This document shows, one piece after another, positions 25,572 to 36,200 of a stretch of DNA of 64,000 nt. The notes below the pieces were generated by a model. It was given only the letters and a program-made list of their open reading frames with translations. It was not told the origin of the DNA and made no database searches. A program made the translations under genes and the position numbers. The stretch spans positions 1 through 64,000 of the forward strand of contig SVER01000009.1 of assembly GCA_015057315.1 (NCBI GenBank), read 5' to 3'. How positions within the stretch are numbered: position 1 is the first letter of the stretch; every line of letters starts with the position of its first letter. Source of the stretch: Pseudobutyrivibrio ruminis. Lineage in GTDB: Bacteria; Bacillota; Clostridia; Lachnospirales; Lachnospiraceae.

Positions 25572-28500
25572 TTATTTGGTTTTCTTCACAACAACTATTC
25601 CTCCAGCAACCAATGCAAGAGCTGCAATTACTGCTAACACGATGATAATCTTGTTAATTGGAGCGCCTGCGATAACATCTTCTACCTTATCACCAGCTGA
25701 ATATGTTGGAGTTAATCCACCTTCAATAATAAGTTCTTCTGCCTTCTCTGAAACAAGAATGTTGTTATATGCTAATTTTGTTTCATTTCCAGCAACGTCT
25801 GAACAGATAATTTCTACTTTCTGATAATCATCTTTGCTAGAAAGTGTGATAACCTCTGTTCCACCATTCTTTAGGAGCTGATCACCTGTGTAATCTGCTA
25901 CCTTCTCACCATCCAAGATAACACTCATTTTTGATACACCAATTGTATCTACTGCGTTTATTGAGAAATCATGGCTAGCTTCTTCATACACGCCTTCATT
26001 CTCTAATCCTGATACAACTACGCTTGGTGCGGTTGCATCCATTAGGAATTCAACCTCAGCATCCTTTGTCTGGTTGCTCTGCTTGTTAGATGCTCTATCT
26101 TCAGAATAAACTGTTACTGTATAAACACCGTCTTTCTTAAAGTTTGCCGCATCTAATGTATAGCTAATTGAATGCCAACCTTTTTCATTTGTGTAATCAC
26201 TTGTCTTAAATGTTCTGCCTTCTGATAATTCTTTTACATTACCTTCGTTTGCAACAGATACTTCCTTGTAAGTAAGTGCATCTACATTAATCTCTGTAAT
26301 AACAACATCCTGTGGACTTGTTACATAATAATTATCCACCATAGCCTTTGTTGCATCACTAAGTACGAAGATTGAGCCAAATCTATTAATAGAATATTTA
26401 AGTGTCTTTTCTACTACATTTCCTGCTAAATCAGTAAGCTTTACATTTAATGTGTAAAGATCATCGTTGCTCTTATCATGAGCTAAATCAGCGATTGTGT
26501 ATGTGATGTTCTCTGACTGACCTTCTGCTCTAATAGAAGGATTAACCTTTCCATTATTAGAACCTGAAAGATTGATTTCTGTACTAGCCTGTGTGATGTT
26601 TGTATCCTTTGATTTGATAACAGGTACAACCACACCATTGTTAGCTGACATATCTTGAACACCTGTGATTTCAAGCTCAGGCATTGTTAAATCTATTACA
26701 AAATCATCACTAACATACTGCTTAGCTTTGTTACCAGCCAAATCTTCACAATCAACAATGAATCCATAGCGGCCATCCTGATTGAAAGAAATCTTTGTTA
26801 CATGCTTATTATCTGAATTAGAATATGCAGATAATGCAGGAACTGCATTCTTCTCACCAGAATTCTTTGTTACAGTAACTAAATCCTTATCAAAGTTTAC
26901 TTCCTTGAAAAAAATTGTAGCTGTACGACCTGCTTTGTAATACATATCGTTCTGAGCACTGTTATTATCAAATTCTACTGTGAAAGTAGGTACTGTCTTA
27001 TCAATTACAAACTCTGATGTACATTTGTCTGAAGACCCTTCAGCTGGGAACTCGCATGTATTACCTGCTCTATCAGTAATTGAGCAGCCACGAATCTGAT
27101 AAACACCATCTTCGTTAAATACAATAGTACCTGTGTATGACTTTTCAGAGCCTGTCATAGCATTATATTTAGGAGTTCCAACCTTTGAAGAAATATCTAC
27201 CTTATGAATATCTGCATCCTCTGGTGCAAGGTTCTCATCTTCAAGTTTTATAGTAGCAGTTCTATCTGCATTGAAATACTTTTCATGGTGAGCTTCACCG
27301 TCAAGAGTTACATATACCTTTGGAGCTGTCTTATCGACAATAAATTCATCTTCCTCAATCTTCTTTGTGTTACCTGCTAAATCGACGATTTGACCTTCAA
27401 CAACATGCACGGTTTCTGCATTAACTAATGCTGATGCGATGTTTGTCTCTTCATCATCGAAGTAAATTGAATCTGTTTGATTTGTTACGTTGAAGAATGA
27501 TTTATTATAATTGATAAATTCATCAACAGCTTCAACTTCTACAGTTACATCTGCAGCATAATACTTTTCATTTTTCTTATCTGCTGTAGATATATACTTG
27601 ATTCTATAATCAGGAACTGTGTTATCAACAAATGTGCTAACTGTATCCTCCTTTTCAGGTCTTGCGCCAAGCATTGAACCTGAAAGCTTGTATACATGCT
27701 CGCCATCTTTAACTCGTGTATCAGCTGGAACGTTAAAGGCTAATTTTGTCTGATAGCCAATGAAGCCTTCCCCATTATCTGTCCAAACATATTGAATATC
27801 TGGATCAACAGCCTGCTTTATTGAAGAACCTTTAGCTTCATTTGAAAGCTGTTCTGTTAAAGCTGCATTATCTAACACACCACCAAGCAAACCTTCGTAT
27901 ACAACTGTAATATCTTTAGGTCTGTTTTCGTTAAGAATACTTGAATACCACTTATTATCTTCGCCATCGTATTCCCAATCACCAGCGTAAATTCTTGTAG
28001 TTTCAAGTAAGTTAATGTGTTCTGTTGGGTTTACATTTCTTACGATATAATATGGATAGACGTCCTTGTCGCCCTTCTTCCTACGAATCTTTGTCCTTCC
28101 GTGACCGAGCCATTTTTTATATCCCATATTAAAGTTTACATTGACTTTCGAAATAGTTATTGGTGCATCCAATTCTTCAGGTGTCGTCCATGCATAAGTT
28201 CCAACTTTATTGCCGTTAGCATCTGTTTCTAAATTAATCAAATTCATTGGCATATCATCATACTTACCATTGTAATAATAATGTGCATTAACATATACCT
28301 TGTTTGCCCACACATCTTCATCTTCATCATTCAATAACTCACTAGATACAGTTGCAACAACTTTTATTTTTTTATCGAATACTTTGTATTCTTTACTGTT
28401 GTCTCCATCAACATACTTATGAATTGTTGAAGGCTCTATTGGAGTTCCATCTTCAGCTTCATATGAAACGCCTAAAACTACTTCTTGATTACTTCTGTCA

Positions 28501-29183
28501 TCAACATTTACACAGCCTTCTTTTGAACATCTCCATTTCTTGGTTCCGTCAATTTGTAATGAGAAATCGCAGTTTTCTTCATATTTCATGTCGCGTTTAC
28601 AATGTAAACATTTACCTGAAACCATGTGATGATCATCATCGGTAGACTCGTATTCTATAGATTCAGCAGTGTCTATTTGGCAATTAATAGTATCTACTAA
28701 ATACTTTTCACCACATACACTACATATACCCCATTCTTCATCCTTTTGTTCACCCTCGACAGGCTCATAGGTTACACCTTTGGTTTCATCTAATACATGC
28801 TCTTCACATGCTGGCTGTGGAGCTGGCTGCTGTCCGCCAGGTACTGGTGGATTATTTCCTCCAGGATTTCCATCTCCCAAAATCGCCTTAACCTTTGATT
28901 CAAGCACATCTAGAAGAGTTTCTTTTTCTTCTTGTGTCTCTTTTCCTTCCTGTGCTTCTGTCTCTTCAGAAACTTCAGCATTTTCCTTATTCTCAGTTTC
29001 TTCTATTTTGTCGCTAGAACTAGTTTCAACTGTTTCAGTGGTTTCTTCAACCACTTCTTTAGATGGTACATTTCCATCCTCAACCGTATCCGCATATACG
29101 GCTGTACTACTTAATAGCAATGTGCACAACATTGCCAACGCCACAACTCGTCTTAATGTGACGATTTTTCGTAACTTTTTCAC
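25572..29183 (-). CDS. Very large surface protein with Ig-like repeats and C-terminal membrane anchor
   Basis: 1203 residues. Signal peptide (cleavage near residue 31), acidic low-complexity stretch, proline-rich PGGNNPPVPGG, then a Cys-containing segment (CSVCGE, CLHCKRD, CSKEGC) that could bind metal. At least five Ig-like units follow, each with DKTAP or DxTxP starts and GYY/LAGN-type ends. A membrane helix with KKTK tail anchors the C-terminus; no LPXTG. Immediately upstream of the WXG100 gene and driven by the shared T7SS promoter. Likely an extracellular stalk or adhesin; a structural replacement for EsaA is possible but unproven. Confidence 0.85.
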   Translation of the reverse strand: MKKLRKIVTLRRVVALAMLCTLLLSSTAVYADTVEDGNVPSKEVVEETTETVETSSSDKIEETENKENAEVSEETEAQEGKETQEEKETLLDVLESKVKAILGDGNPGGNNPPVPGGQQPAPQPACEEHVLDETKGVTYEPVEGEQKDEEWGICSVCGEKYLVDTINCQIDTAESIEYESTDDDHHMVSGKCLHCKRDMKYEENCDFSLQIDGTKKWRCSKEGCVNVDDRSNQEVVLGVSYEAEDGTPIEPSTIHKYVDGDNSKEYKVFDKKIKVVATVSSELLNDEDEDVWANKVYVNAHYYYNGKYDDMPMNLINLETDANGNKVGTYAWTTPEELDAPITISKVNVNFNMGYKKWLGHGRTKIRRKKGDKDVYPYYIVRNVNPTEHINLLETTRIYAGDWEYDGEDNKWYSSILNENRPKDITVVYEGLLGGVLDNAALTEQLSNEAKGSSIKQAVDPDIQYVWTDNGEGFIGYQTKLAFNVPADTRVKDGEHVYKLSGSMLGARPEKEDTVSTFVDNTVPDYRIKYISTADKKNEKYYAADVTVEVEAVDEFINYNKSFFNVTNQTDSIYFDDEETNIASALVNAETVHVVEGQIVDLAGNTKKIEEDEFIVDKTAPKVYVTLDGEAHHEKYFNADRTATIKLEDENLAPEDADIHKVDISSKVGTPKYNAMTGSEKSYTGTIVFNEDGVYQIRGCSITDRAGNTCEFPAEGSSDKCTSEFVIDKTVPTFTVEFDNNSAQNDMYYKAGRTATIFFKEVNFDKDLVTVTKNSGEKNAVPALSAYSNSDNKHVTKISFNQDGRYGFIVDCEDLAGNKAKQYVSDDFVIDLTMPELEITGVQDMSANNGVVVPVIKSKDTNITQASTEINLSGSNNGKVNPSIRAEGQSENITYTIADLAHDKSNDDLYTLNVKLTDLAGNVVEKTLKYSINRFGSIFVLSDATKAMVDNYYVTSPQDVVITEINVDALTYKEVSVANEGNVKELSEGRTFKTSDYTNEKGWHSISYTLDAANFKKDGVYTVTVYSEDRASNKQSNQTKDAEVEFLMDATAPSVVVSGLENEGVYEEASHDFSINAVDTIGVSKMSVILDGEKVADYTGDQLLKNGGTEVITLSSKDDYQKVEIICSDVAGNETKLAYNNILVSEKAEELIIEGGLTPTYSAGDKVEDVIAGAPINKIIIVLAVIAALALVAGGIVVVKKTK

Positions 29184-29243
29184 TAATTCATATCCTTTCC
29201 CACAGAATTTTCAAAATATATTCACATATTTTTCACAAAGTTT

Positions 29244-29318
29244 ATTTTAAATTATTTAATTAGCTTAGTCAATTATATGACATATATAATTCTTGCCAGA
29301 TTTTGTCATTTCTTGCCA
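29244..29318 (-). promoter_or_regulatory. Regulated T7SS promoter P1
   Basis: -10 TAAAAT at 29244-29249 and -35 TTGACT at 29267-29272 with a 17-base spacer. Upstream are two TGGCAAGAA direct repeats (29290-29298 and 29310-29318) 20 bases apart, as for an activator bound on one DNA face. Downstream of the -10 lie TGTGAA-like motifs also seen in the related promoters. It drives the Ig-like protein and WXG100. With the terminator at 29382-29401 it accounts for the 357-base gap. Confidence 0.75.
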
Positions 29319-29381
29319 AAGTCAACATTATTATCTTTATGAGTATTATATTTTCTTTTAATATTTAACTGAAATTAATAG

Positions 29382-29401
29382 GGCAGGCTAAACAGCCTGC
29401 C
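29382..29401 (-). terminator. Terminator after the lipase gene
   Basis: Perfect GGCAGGCT-GTTT-AGCCTGCC hairpin, followed on the minus strand by CTATTAATTTC. A 40-base block just before it (AAGAACAGAATAAGATTCTT region) is also repeated at 33210-33250 and 42330-42370. Between the lipase stop and this block a broken frame LELEKDIWENKDKAAQILQ suggests a decayed small gene. Confidence 0.75.
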
Positions 29402-29540
29402 GCATTAACTAAGAATCTTATTCTGTTCTTAAAGATAAATATATCGCAAACTACAGTGTATAATTACTGTAAAATTTGTGCCGCTTTATCTTTATTTTCC
29501 CAAATATCTTTTTCTAGTTCTAATAATCTTTAATCAACAT

Positions 29541-31274
29541 TTATCCCGCCATCTGCATTGAACTTTCAAACTCTGCTATTAAATCTTCCATTTCTGTGAC
29601 TTCAGAATTAATAATAGTTGCATATTCTTCATCTGCTTCATTAGCTTTGTTGAAAATATCATCTAGAATAGAACACACCTCATCGTCTGAATCATCCATA
29701 TTCTTATAATATGAACTAACCTGCATAATATCATCATCTATATTAATATTTAACAATACTGGCCCGTAAACCGTATATGGAGCAAGGAATGTTACAAAAT
29801 CTGTAAAATTAATTTCTTTGATTTTATTAAATATATCTTTTAATCCTTGTTTGAATGCATCCCTAAAATCTCTTACTATGCTTTTAACTTCTGCCCATAC
29901 ATTTTTAACTAACTTTGCAAAAGCTTTGGCTGTTTCTACAACAAAGTCAACAAACTCTTTAAGCTTTTCAGTTATAAAATCTAATGCAGCTAAAAATGCT
30001 ACTTCTAGACACATAAAAGCATATCTCAATACTTCTAGCACCCATAACACTGCTTCTCTAATTGTAGATTGTATTAGCAGCCAAGGGCAGATAATAAGAG
30101 TAACTAATGTAACACCTAGCATTACCCATTTTCTTGTACTCTCGTCAGGGAATACAAAAGTAAGAATTATATTTGTTATATCATAAATATTATATCCATA
30201 CAGTTCACAGAACATATAAAGCTTAGTGATAATAAGTCCTAGGGTAGCTGGATTCTCCTTAAGCATATTAAAAATTGCCTGCGGATCCTTCGTTCCGTTT
30301 GCTAAAATTTCTCCCGCAATAGGTCCTAAATAATTCACAATAGACTGAAGTTCCCTTTCAGTGCTTGTATCCATAACAAATATTGTGAATCGACGAATCA
30401 TCTTAATATTCGTATCTTCTTCCACATCAGTGTTGAATAGGAGATGTCCATCACCATCTGAAACCAAATGTCCATCTTTATCCTGAACAAAGAAAGATAC
30501 CGGACTATGATATTGGCCTGCATTTTCCATTCCATATCCCTTACAATATACCTGATTACTGAAAGGAATTTGTTGCATCAAAACATGCACAAAATCTGTT
30601 GAAATAGAATAATTGGTAATTAACTTTCCTCTGGAAAATATTTCGGATGCATAATGATAAATAAGCTTATAAGAAAATCCTTGTCCATCTAACGCTACAC
30701 ATCTTGTTATTCTAGGTGTTCCATTTTCTCCTGATTTATCAGTGATAGTTACATACATTGCCTTATTGGCACCCTTAGAATGTCCAACAACAGTGATATC
30801 TGTAATACTTTTATCAATTTCATTAATAAAATTCTGTGCTTCTAGCTGTGCTGGTGTTTCTATAGTATTTATGCCTGCAACATTATCATTCCACTCATCA
30901 TAACCAGTAGTTCCCTTAAATGCCACAACACCTTTGCTTGGATTATTTTTATCGTAAAAACAAATACCCAAAGTAGCTGTTCCTGACTCTTTTGGATATT
31001 TTGAGCTTACTGTTAAACTACTCAACTCCTCGTTTGCTTTTAATGCTTCAATTGTATCGGCCCATTCATTTGCATCAGTCCATGCACCATCAATCTGCAC
31101 TTTTCCTTTTTCTCGAAGTGTTTCTAAGGCTTCGTCGTCAAAATTTTCTAATATACTATCTACAGTATCACCCTCAGTGATTACATGTACACTTTCATCT
31201 ATTCCGGCCGCTTTATATAAATCTTTATTTATATATGTTACCTGCTCTAATAAAGCTAAATCCTGATCTGTCAT
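29541..31274 (-). CDS. T7SS lipase effector with lipase domain first (TslA-like)
   Basis: 577 residues, no signal peptide. The N-terminal 350 residues are an alpha/beta hydrolase of the Mbeg1/lipase type with nucleophile elbow GHSKG (Ser near residue 165). A hydrophobic helical stretch (about 375-430) and a C-terminal helical region follow. The order lipase then helical targeting region, preceded by two small helical genes and a lipoprotein gene, matches the reverse-arranged phospholipase effector TslA of S. aureus with TlaA1/TlaA2 partners and TilA immunity. The analogy is by architecture, not by measured similarity. Confidence 0.8.
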   Translation of the reverse strand: MTDQDLALLEQVTYINKDLYKAAGIDESVHVITEGDTVDSILENFDDEALETLREKGKVQIDGAWTDANEWADTIEALKANEELSSLTVSSKYPKESGTATLGICFYDKNNPSKGVVAFKGTTGYDEWNDNVAGINTIETPAQLEAQNFINEIDKSITDITVVGHSKGANKAMYVTITDKSGENGTPRITRCVALDGQGFSYKLIYHYASEIFSRGKLITNYSISTDFVHVLMQQIPFSNQVYCKGYGMENAGQYHSPVSFFVQDKDGHLVSDGDGHLLFNTDVEEDTNIKMIRRFTIFVMDTSTERELQSIVNYLGPIAGEILANGTKDPQAIFNMLKENPATLGLIITKLYMFCELYGYNIYDITNIILTFVFPDESTRKWVMLGVTLVTLIICPWLLIQSTIREAVLWVLEVLRYAFMCLEVAFLAALDFITEKLKEFVDFVVETAKAFAKLVKNVWAEVKSIVRDFRDAFKQGLKDIFNKIKEINFTDFVTFLAPYTVYGPVLLNINIDDDIMQVSSYYKNMDDSDDEVCSILDDIFNKANEADEEYATIINSEVTEMEDLIAEFESSMQMAG

Positions 31275-31276
31275 AT

Positions 31277-32002
31277 CTATTTATTTCTCCATGAACGAGC
31301 TGATGAATGCTTTGAATCAACTATATTTTCTGTCTTTAACTGCTGTTCCCATTCTTCTTTTGTGAGAGAAGCAATATCTATACCATCCACATAATAAACT
31401 GCCAACTGATCATATCCTGCATTTTGATAAACTGCATTTTCTATTTTGGACATTGTTTCATCAAAATCATTTATATCTGATGCATTTAAAAATATGTATC
31501 CTACACCTCTTGCAATACCTTTGTCTTCATCAATTTCACTTACGGTACTAATTACTTTATATGGCGTTTCATGAAGTACATTTTTAACTGATTCTTCTAA
31601 TGTTTCTTGAAATTCTACTGCCTTTATTACTATCCCATAATTATCAGTGAAGCCATCTTCTGTTCTCTCTACAGTAAAGCAGTCAGTCTTTGGATTATCC
31701 CCATCTGCATACACAAGCAGCGACTCTTCATCATATCCCATCATATCTGGCAGCTTATATCCCGCATAGATGAATTCCTTATCATACTTGTTCTCCAGAT
31801 ATTCAAGCATCTCTTCTATTGCCTGTATTGATTTTTGTTGATTTGGTGTTAATTTATTCCATTCTGTTGGTAAATCCTCGCTTAACAAAATATCAATTTG
31901 TCTATCATTCAAAGTCACGCTTTCTTTCATATTTGTTGAACATCCTCCTATTAATACAACAAATATCATTGTTGTAATTATGCCAACTAGTCTTGTCTTC
32001 AT
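31277..32002 (-). CDS. Lipoprotein, likely immunity to the lipase effector
   Basis: 241 residues from ATG at 32002, which overlaps the stop of the preceding gene (ATGA). Lipoprotein signal with lipobox LIGGC. The mature domain is acidic and unrecognised. It lies 3 bases before the lipase gene. Outer-surface lipoproteins protect against T7SS phospholipases in S. aureus, so this role is likely but inferred. A fossil of its signal peptide region is found at 46537-46607. Confidence 0.75.
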   Translation of the reverse strand: MKTRLVGIITTMIFVVLIGGCSTNMKESVTLNDRQIDILLSEDLPTEWNKLTPNQQKSIQAIEEMLEYLENKYDKEFIYAGYKLPDMMGYDEESLLVYADGDNPKTDCFTVERTEDGFTDNYGIVIKAVEFQETLEESVKNVLHETPYKVISTVSEIDEDKGIARGVGYIFLNASDINDFDETMSKIENAVYQNAGYDQLAVYYVDGIDIASLTKEEWEQQLKTENIVDSKHSSARSWRNK

Positions 32003-32298
32003 TGATTTACCCTTCCACAATACTTAAACTGATTTGATAATGTATCATCCATTTCTCTAAAAGTTTTTGCAGCACACTCTAAATCTATTACTAGATCATC
32101 AATTGCTTTTTGCAACATTAACCCTGCATTTATTGTTGTGTCTAATTGCTTCGCTAGAGCCTCTTTAGATAAACCTTCGGATTCAGAGAAACAATCTGTA
32201 TAGCTCTTTATTCCTCCTAATGTTGTAGATATATTTTTCAATTCATTAATATTGTTTTTTAAATTTATAAATGAAAACTTAATTTCCTGGTCCGTCAT
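31999..32298 (-). CDS. Small helical partner 2 of the lipase effector
   Basis: 99 residues, helical, TlaA/WXG-like size, with EGLSKEALAKQL and a final EMDDTLSNQFK typical of LXG/TIGR04197-like partners. Overlaps the lipoprotein start by 4 bases. A truncated copy of its 3' end is present at 46604-46721. Confidence 0.7.
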   Translation of the reverse strand: MTDQEIKFSFINLKNNINELKNISTTLGGIKSYTDCFSESEGLSKEALAKQLDTTINAGLMLQKAIDDLVIDLECAAKTFREMDDTLSNQFKYCGRVNQ

Positions 32299-32306
32299 AT
32301 ATCCCC

Positions 32307-32585
32307 CTAATCTAATTTAGAATCTAGCTCAGCTATATAATTTATAAAATTACTTACATTTGTTTTATCATTATTCGATAACAAAACCAGCTTATCTGCA
32401 TAAGAATGTATCTTTCGCATTTTATTATCTATTGCTTCATTGATATATTTATCAACTATAGCGTCTTCTAGAATACTTTCTAAAACATTTTTTGTTTGAA
32501 GAGCTGCATCATTTATAGTCGCATTTACCTCTAATATCTTTTCAACTTGACTCTCGAATTCAGAATCTTTAACAACAAGCTTCAT
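32307..32585 (-). CDS. Small helical partner 1 of the lipase effector
   Basis: 92 residues, fully helical, no W-x-G. The start overlaps the preceding coiled-coil gene by 17 bases, showing translational coupling. Presumed targeting partner of the lipase. Confidence 0.65.
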   Translation of the reverse strand: MKLVVKDSEFESQVEKILEVNATINDAALQTKNVLESILEDAIVDKYINEAIDNKMRKIHSYADKLVLLSNNDKTNVSNFINYIAELDSKLD

Positions 32586-32988
32586 GTCTACGCCTTTCCT
32601 CTTCTTGTGCTGCTATTATCCTTGCTATTTCATTTTCTAAGTTAGAAATCTGCTGCCTTTTATTTGCAATAGCATCCTCAATTTCATAAATTCTATTAAA
32701 GGCTTTATTCAACATATTATTTGCCGACTCCGCTATTTGCTGTCTTTTTATTTGTCCATAATTATTCTGCATTCTAGACATTAGCTTTTCTGCAAATGTT
32801 GCTCTACCACGTTTCTCACCCATTCCAGTTGCCAAAGAATATCTCCTGTCAAATTCCTCGTCATTGTGTGAAACACCTCGATTTACCTCATCAATAAAAT
32901 CCTCGCCAACTTCTTTTTCTTTTTGAAGCTCTCGGATTTCATCCTCCAAACGATATATTTCTCTTTGCAAACTCGAAATATCTCCCAT
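32569..32988 (-). CDS. Coiled-coil partner of the lipase module
   Basis: 139 residues: N-terminal coiled coil (about 4-30), middle segment with GMGEKRGRATF, C-terminal long coiled coil ending RRRHEACC. First gene of the lipase operon behind promoter P4. Position equals that of the YwqH-like proteins in the LXG modules. Confidence 0.7.
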   Translation of the reverse strand: MGDISSLQREIYRLEDEIRELQKEKEVGEDFIDEVNRGVSHNDEEFDRRYSLATGMGEKRGRATFAEKLMSRMQNNYGQIKRQQIAESANNMLNKAFNRIYEIEDAIANKRQQISNLENEIARIIAAQEEERRRHEACC

Positions 32989-33059
32989 ATAATCACCTAA
33001 CCCTAAACTGTTACATTATTAATTATTATATAGAAAAATTCACATCTTTTTCACAATAT

Positions 33060-33125
33060 ATATTAGATATTTTAACTTCTTTAGTCAATCTTTTAATCCT
33101 CGCCATATTTCGCTCATTCTATCCA
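33060..33125 (-). promoter_or_regulatory. Regulated T7SS promoter P4 (lipase operon)
   Basis: -35 TTGACT at 33083-33088 and -10 TAATAT at 33060-33065, 17-base spacer. Relative to P1-P3 about 9 bases are missing around the -35, so a TAAAAT copy (33069-33074) is out of register. Direct repeats TGGCGAGGA (33097-33105) and TGGATAGAA (33117-33125) keep the 20-base period of the regulator site. Confidence 0.65.
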
Positions 33126-33188
33126 AATGTAGAATTGTTCGTTATGCAGGCAATATCTTATTTTGTATGTTGTTTAACCAAAAGAATA

Positions 33189-33210
33189 CGGCAGGCTAAA
33201 CAGCCTGCCG
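33189..33210 (-). terminator. Terminator after the 1672-residue surface protein
   Basis: Perfect CGGCAGGCT-GTTT-AGCCTGCCG hairpin followed on the minus strand by TATTCTTTTGGTT, 40 bases after the stop codon. Confidence 0.8.
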
Positions 33211-33249
33211 CATTAACTAAGAATCTTATTCTGTTCTTAAAGATAAATA

Positions 33250-36200
33250 CTATTTCTTGTTAATCTTGTTTAGTCCAGTTGCTTTTACATTAGCGTTAAT
33301 TGTACCTGAATATAACTGTGTTGGACTAAATGTCACAACACCTTTTTCCGCTGACGATTTTCCAGTTATATTATTCAGGTTATCTATTGTAGTATTGCTA
33401 GCTTTGAATTCACTACTCTTACCTACAGTGATATTTACAGGCTTTTTACCAGTCTTATCCGCTTTGAATTTAATGTTATCGACTATTACCTTTTGGTTAT
33501 TTCCAACATTAAGATTCATTCCTGCACGACCTAAATAATTTAATTCCATACCGTCACCTTGTAATTCAAACTGTGGTGCTTTCTTTGCACTTGGAATTGT
33601 GTATGTTTCTGCCTTGTGCTGTTTTGTCGCATCCTCTTTATTTGCGATTATCGTGTACTTAGTAGCCGATGGTAAAACATTGTTTATTGTAGCAACAGCA
33701 TCTGCATAATTTATGAATGTTCCTGCTGTTTCACCGCTAGCATTCTTGACAGTGTAACCAGGGACAGTTTGTAGCGCTTTTGTATTACAGTAGAACTTAT
33801 CACCTTTTCTAATTATCTCGTTTTCTTTTCGATTGGCTGTTTTAAATAAAAGATTTCCATCTTTATCTTTAAACATAGCGTTTTTAGTTTTAAACAATTC
33901 ATATGAAAGCTTATCACCATTCAACAAGCTATCAGAGAGGCTAAGATTCAAATAATCCTGAAGTTCTTTTTCATTTAATTGTTCTATACTGAAATCATCC
34001 ACCCCTTTATATTTAAGTCCTAATTCTATATTTAATGGTTTTGGGACATCATTACTAACGGTTTTAAATCCCTGTATTCCATTAATTATATTAATTTTTG
34101 AAGTAACTTTTGTTACTTTATTTCTACTTACTGTGATATCCGATCCACCTATAAGATCACATTCAGAACTCCATGAATATTTAACCTCACCTACAGATAC
34201 AGCCCCCATACAATATAACTGTCCATCTGTACATACATCTGTATCACCTAATTGTAAACATCCTACCTTTGTAAAACTACCGGTTAGAGTGAGTGCTGTT
34301 CCTAATAAAACAGTAGGTTTTGTTCCATCTTTATTGACCTTTGTTTCTCCTGCACCTGTAATGGACTTTATTATAGAAGTTCCAGTATCTTTCTCTAAAT
34401 CCATTTCATATCTTTTCCAGTCATACTCATTTATAAAATATGAGTTCAAAATATGTAATGCATGAGTTCCAATATTAAATGACAATGGCTTTTTAGTATA
34501 AATATGACTGTGATAAAAATAGAGATTGCAAGTTGGATTTATACTAGTATTTGTCAAATAATAATTTTCTGCTCTATTAATTTTTCCAATAATGAGTCCC
34601 TTAGCACAACCCGCTTTAGGCATTGGTAATGGCTCATAGTTTTTTATATCTTTATTATTTACATGTATATCATATGTTGCATTTGGGTCTTTTATTGCAT
34701 TTATCTCGTTTACTGCTTCTTTCAATGTATCAAAATATGCAATATGCTTATAGCTAAGAGAATCCACTTTAGGATTATTTTTTAATCTTAATTCATATCG
34801 TGGGTCACCTGTAGCCGGATCCACGAGATAAAGAGCGCCATTCTTCTTTCTATCTACATATGTTTCTGGAATTTTTTCAAAATCATCTACATACGTAATC
34901 AGCTTTTCAGAAACCTTTACACCCTTTAATATCTGAAATCCCGCTTTAGCTCGCGTGAACATTGAAGCATCATACCCGTCAATTTCGTTTAAAATATTTT
35001 TACCTGAGTAATATATTAAAGAAAATGCTAAATTTCGCGCATTCTCACTGCGTAATATTTCACTATATATCTCATTAATAGTTACATTTGATTTAACCGA
35101 TGTTACTATTACTTGTCCATCTACTTTTTTAGTTGTTACATTGGCACTTCCTACAAATACTCGTGGTAAATCTATCCCCTTACAGGTCATTAATCCGATA
35201 TTTGTTTTACCTAATACAGCTAATGAGCTGCTTTTTAAATTTACCTCTCCAACATTTTCCAGATTACCTGTAACTATAAGATTAAGCTTATTATCACTAT
35301 TTAATGATCCAGCCCCATTTAATATAAGTGCTGATGTTCCTGTTACACTATTACCAAAGATTCTACCAATTCTATCGCTATCCTTGTTTACTGTAACATT
35401 GTTTAGTGTAAGCTTACTCTTTCCAAGATTGAAATTTAACTTTACATTTTTTCCATTCTTAGCAATGTTATCTTCAAGCTTTATATTTGTTAATGTAAGG
35501 TCTGTCTTAAGTGTTATTGTGTTGTTAAGCTTTAACCCATACACGCCATTTGCAGATTCTATGGTAACGTCCTTTGCATTTGCAGGTATTATAAGATTAT
35601 CCAATTCTGTTGATGGCTTCTTATCTGCTTTTGTAGCTACATCAGTATATATCTTTAGTTTATAGCTCTTTGTTGCATTACCTGTCTTTACAATTTCATT
35701 AACTGCTTCTGTTAAAGTATCAAATCTACCTAATGTAATATTTCCATTCTCGATAAGCTCAACTGCTCTATCAGGATTTAAATCAAGCACTAATGCATCA
35801 TGAGATTTTCTTAGTGCATGCTTAATAGTACTTCCGCTCTTACCAATTACTACATAGCAGGCTGGAACCTGTTTTGCTGTTACGATTGTCTTATTTTCGT
35901 ACTGTTTAGCATCCTTGTAACCATTAGCTGAAAGATACTTTGGAACAATGCTTAAAGCGTATGTACTTACATTGATTTTCTTGCTTCCTACAGACACTTG
36001 CATTTGTGATGGTGTCTTGTCGGCATTTATTGTTCCGGTGATATTGAAAGCGTTTTTGTAATCTGTACCGTATGTAATGCTATTATTCCCATCATTTGAA
36101 ATGATGTTTTTAAACGATACTGTTGTTTTAACATCAATCTTTGCACCTGTAAGGTCTGCAAGATTTGAAACTGTTATACCAGCTGTGTTTGATATAAGCT

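Noticed and set aside
28780-29250. Plus-strand Ser/Cys-rich frame opposite the Ig-like protein start
   Set aside because: Antisense of the acidic Glu/Thr-rich low-complexity stretch, which yields Ser-rich shadows.
35141-35665. Long plus-strand frame (174 codons) opposite the giant surface protein
   Set aside because: Antisense shadow of a repeat-rich gene, hydrophobic low-information product, no ribosome site.
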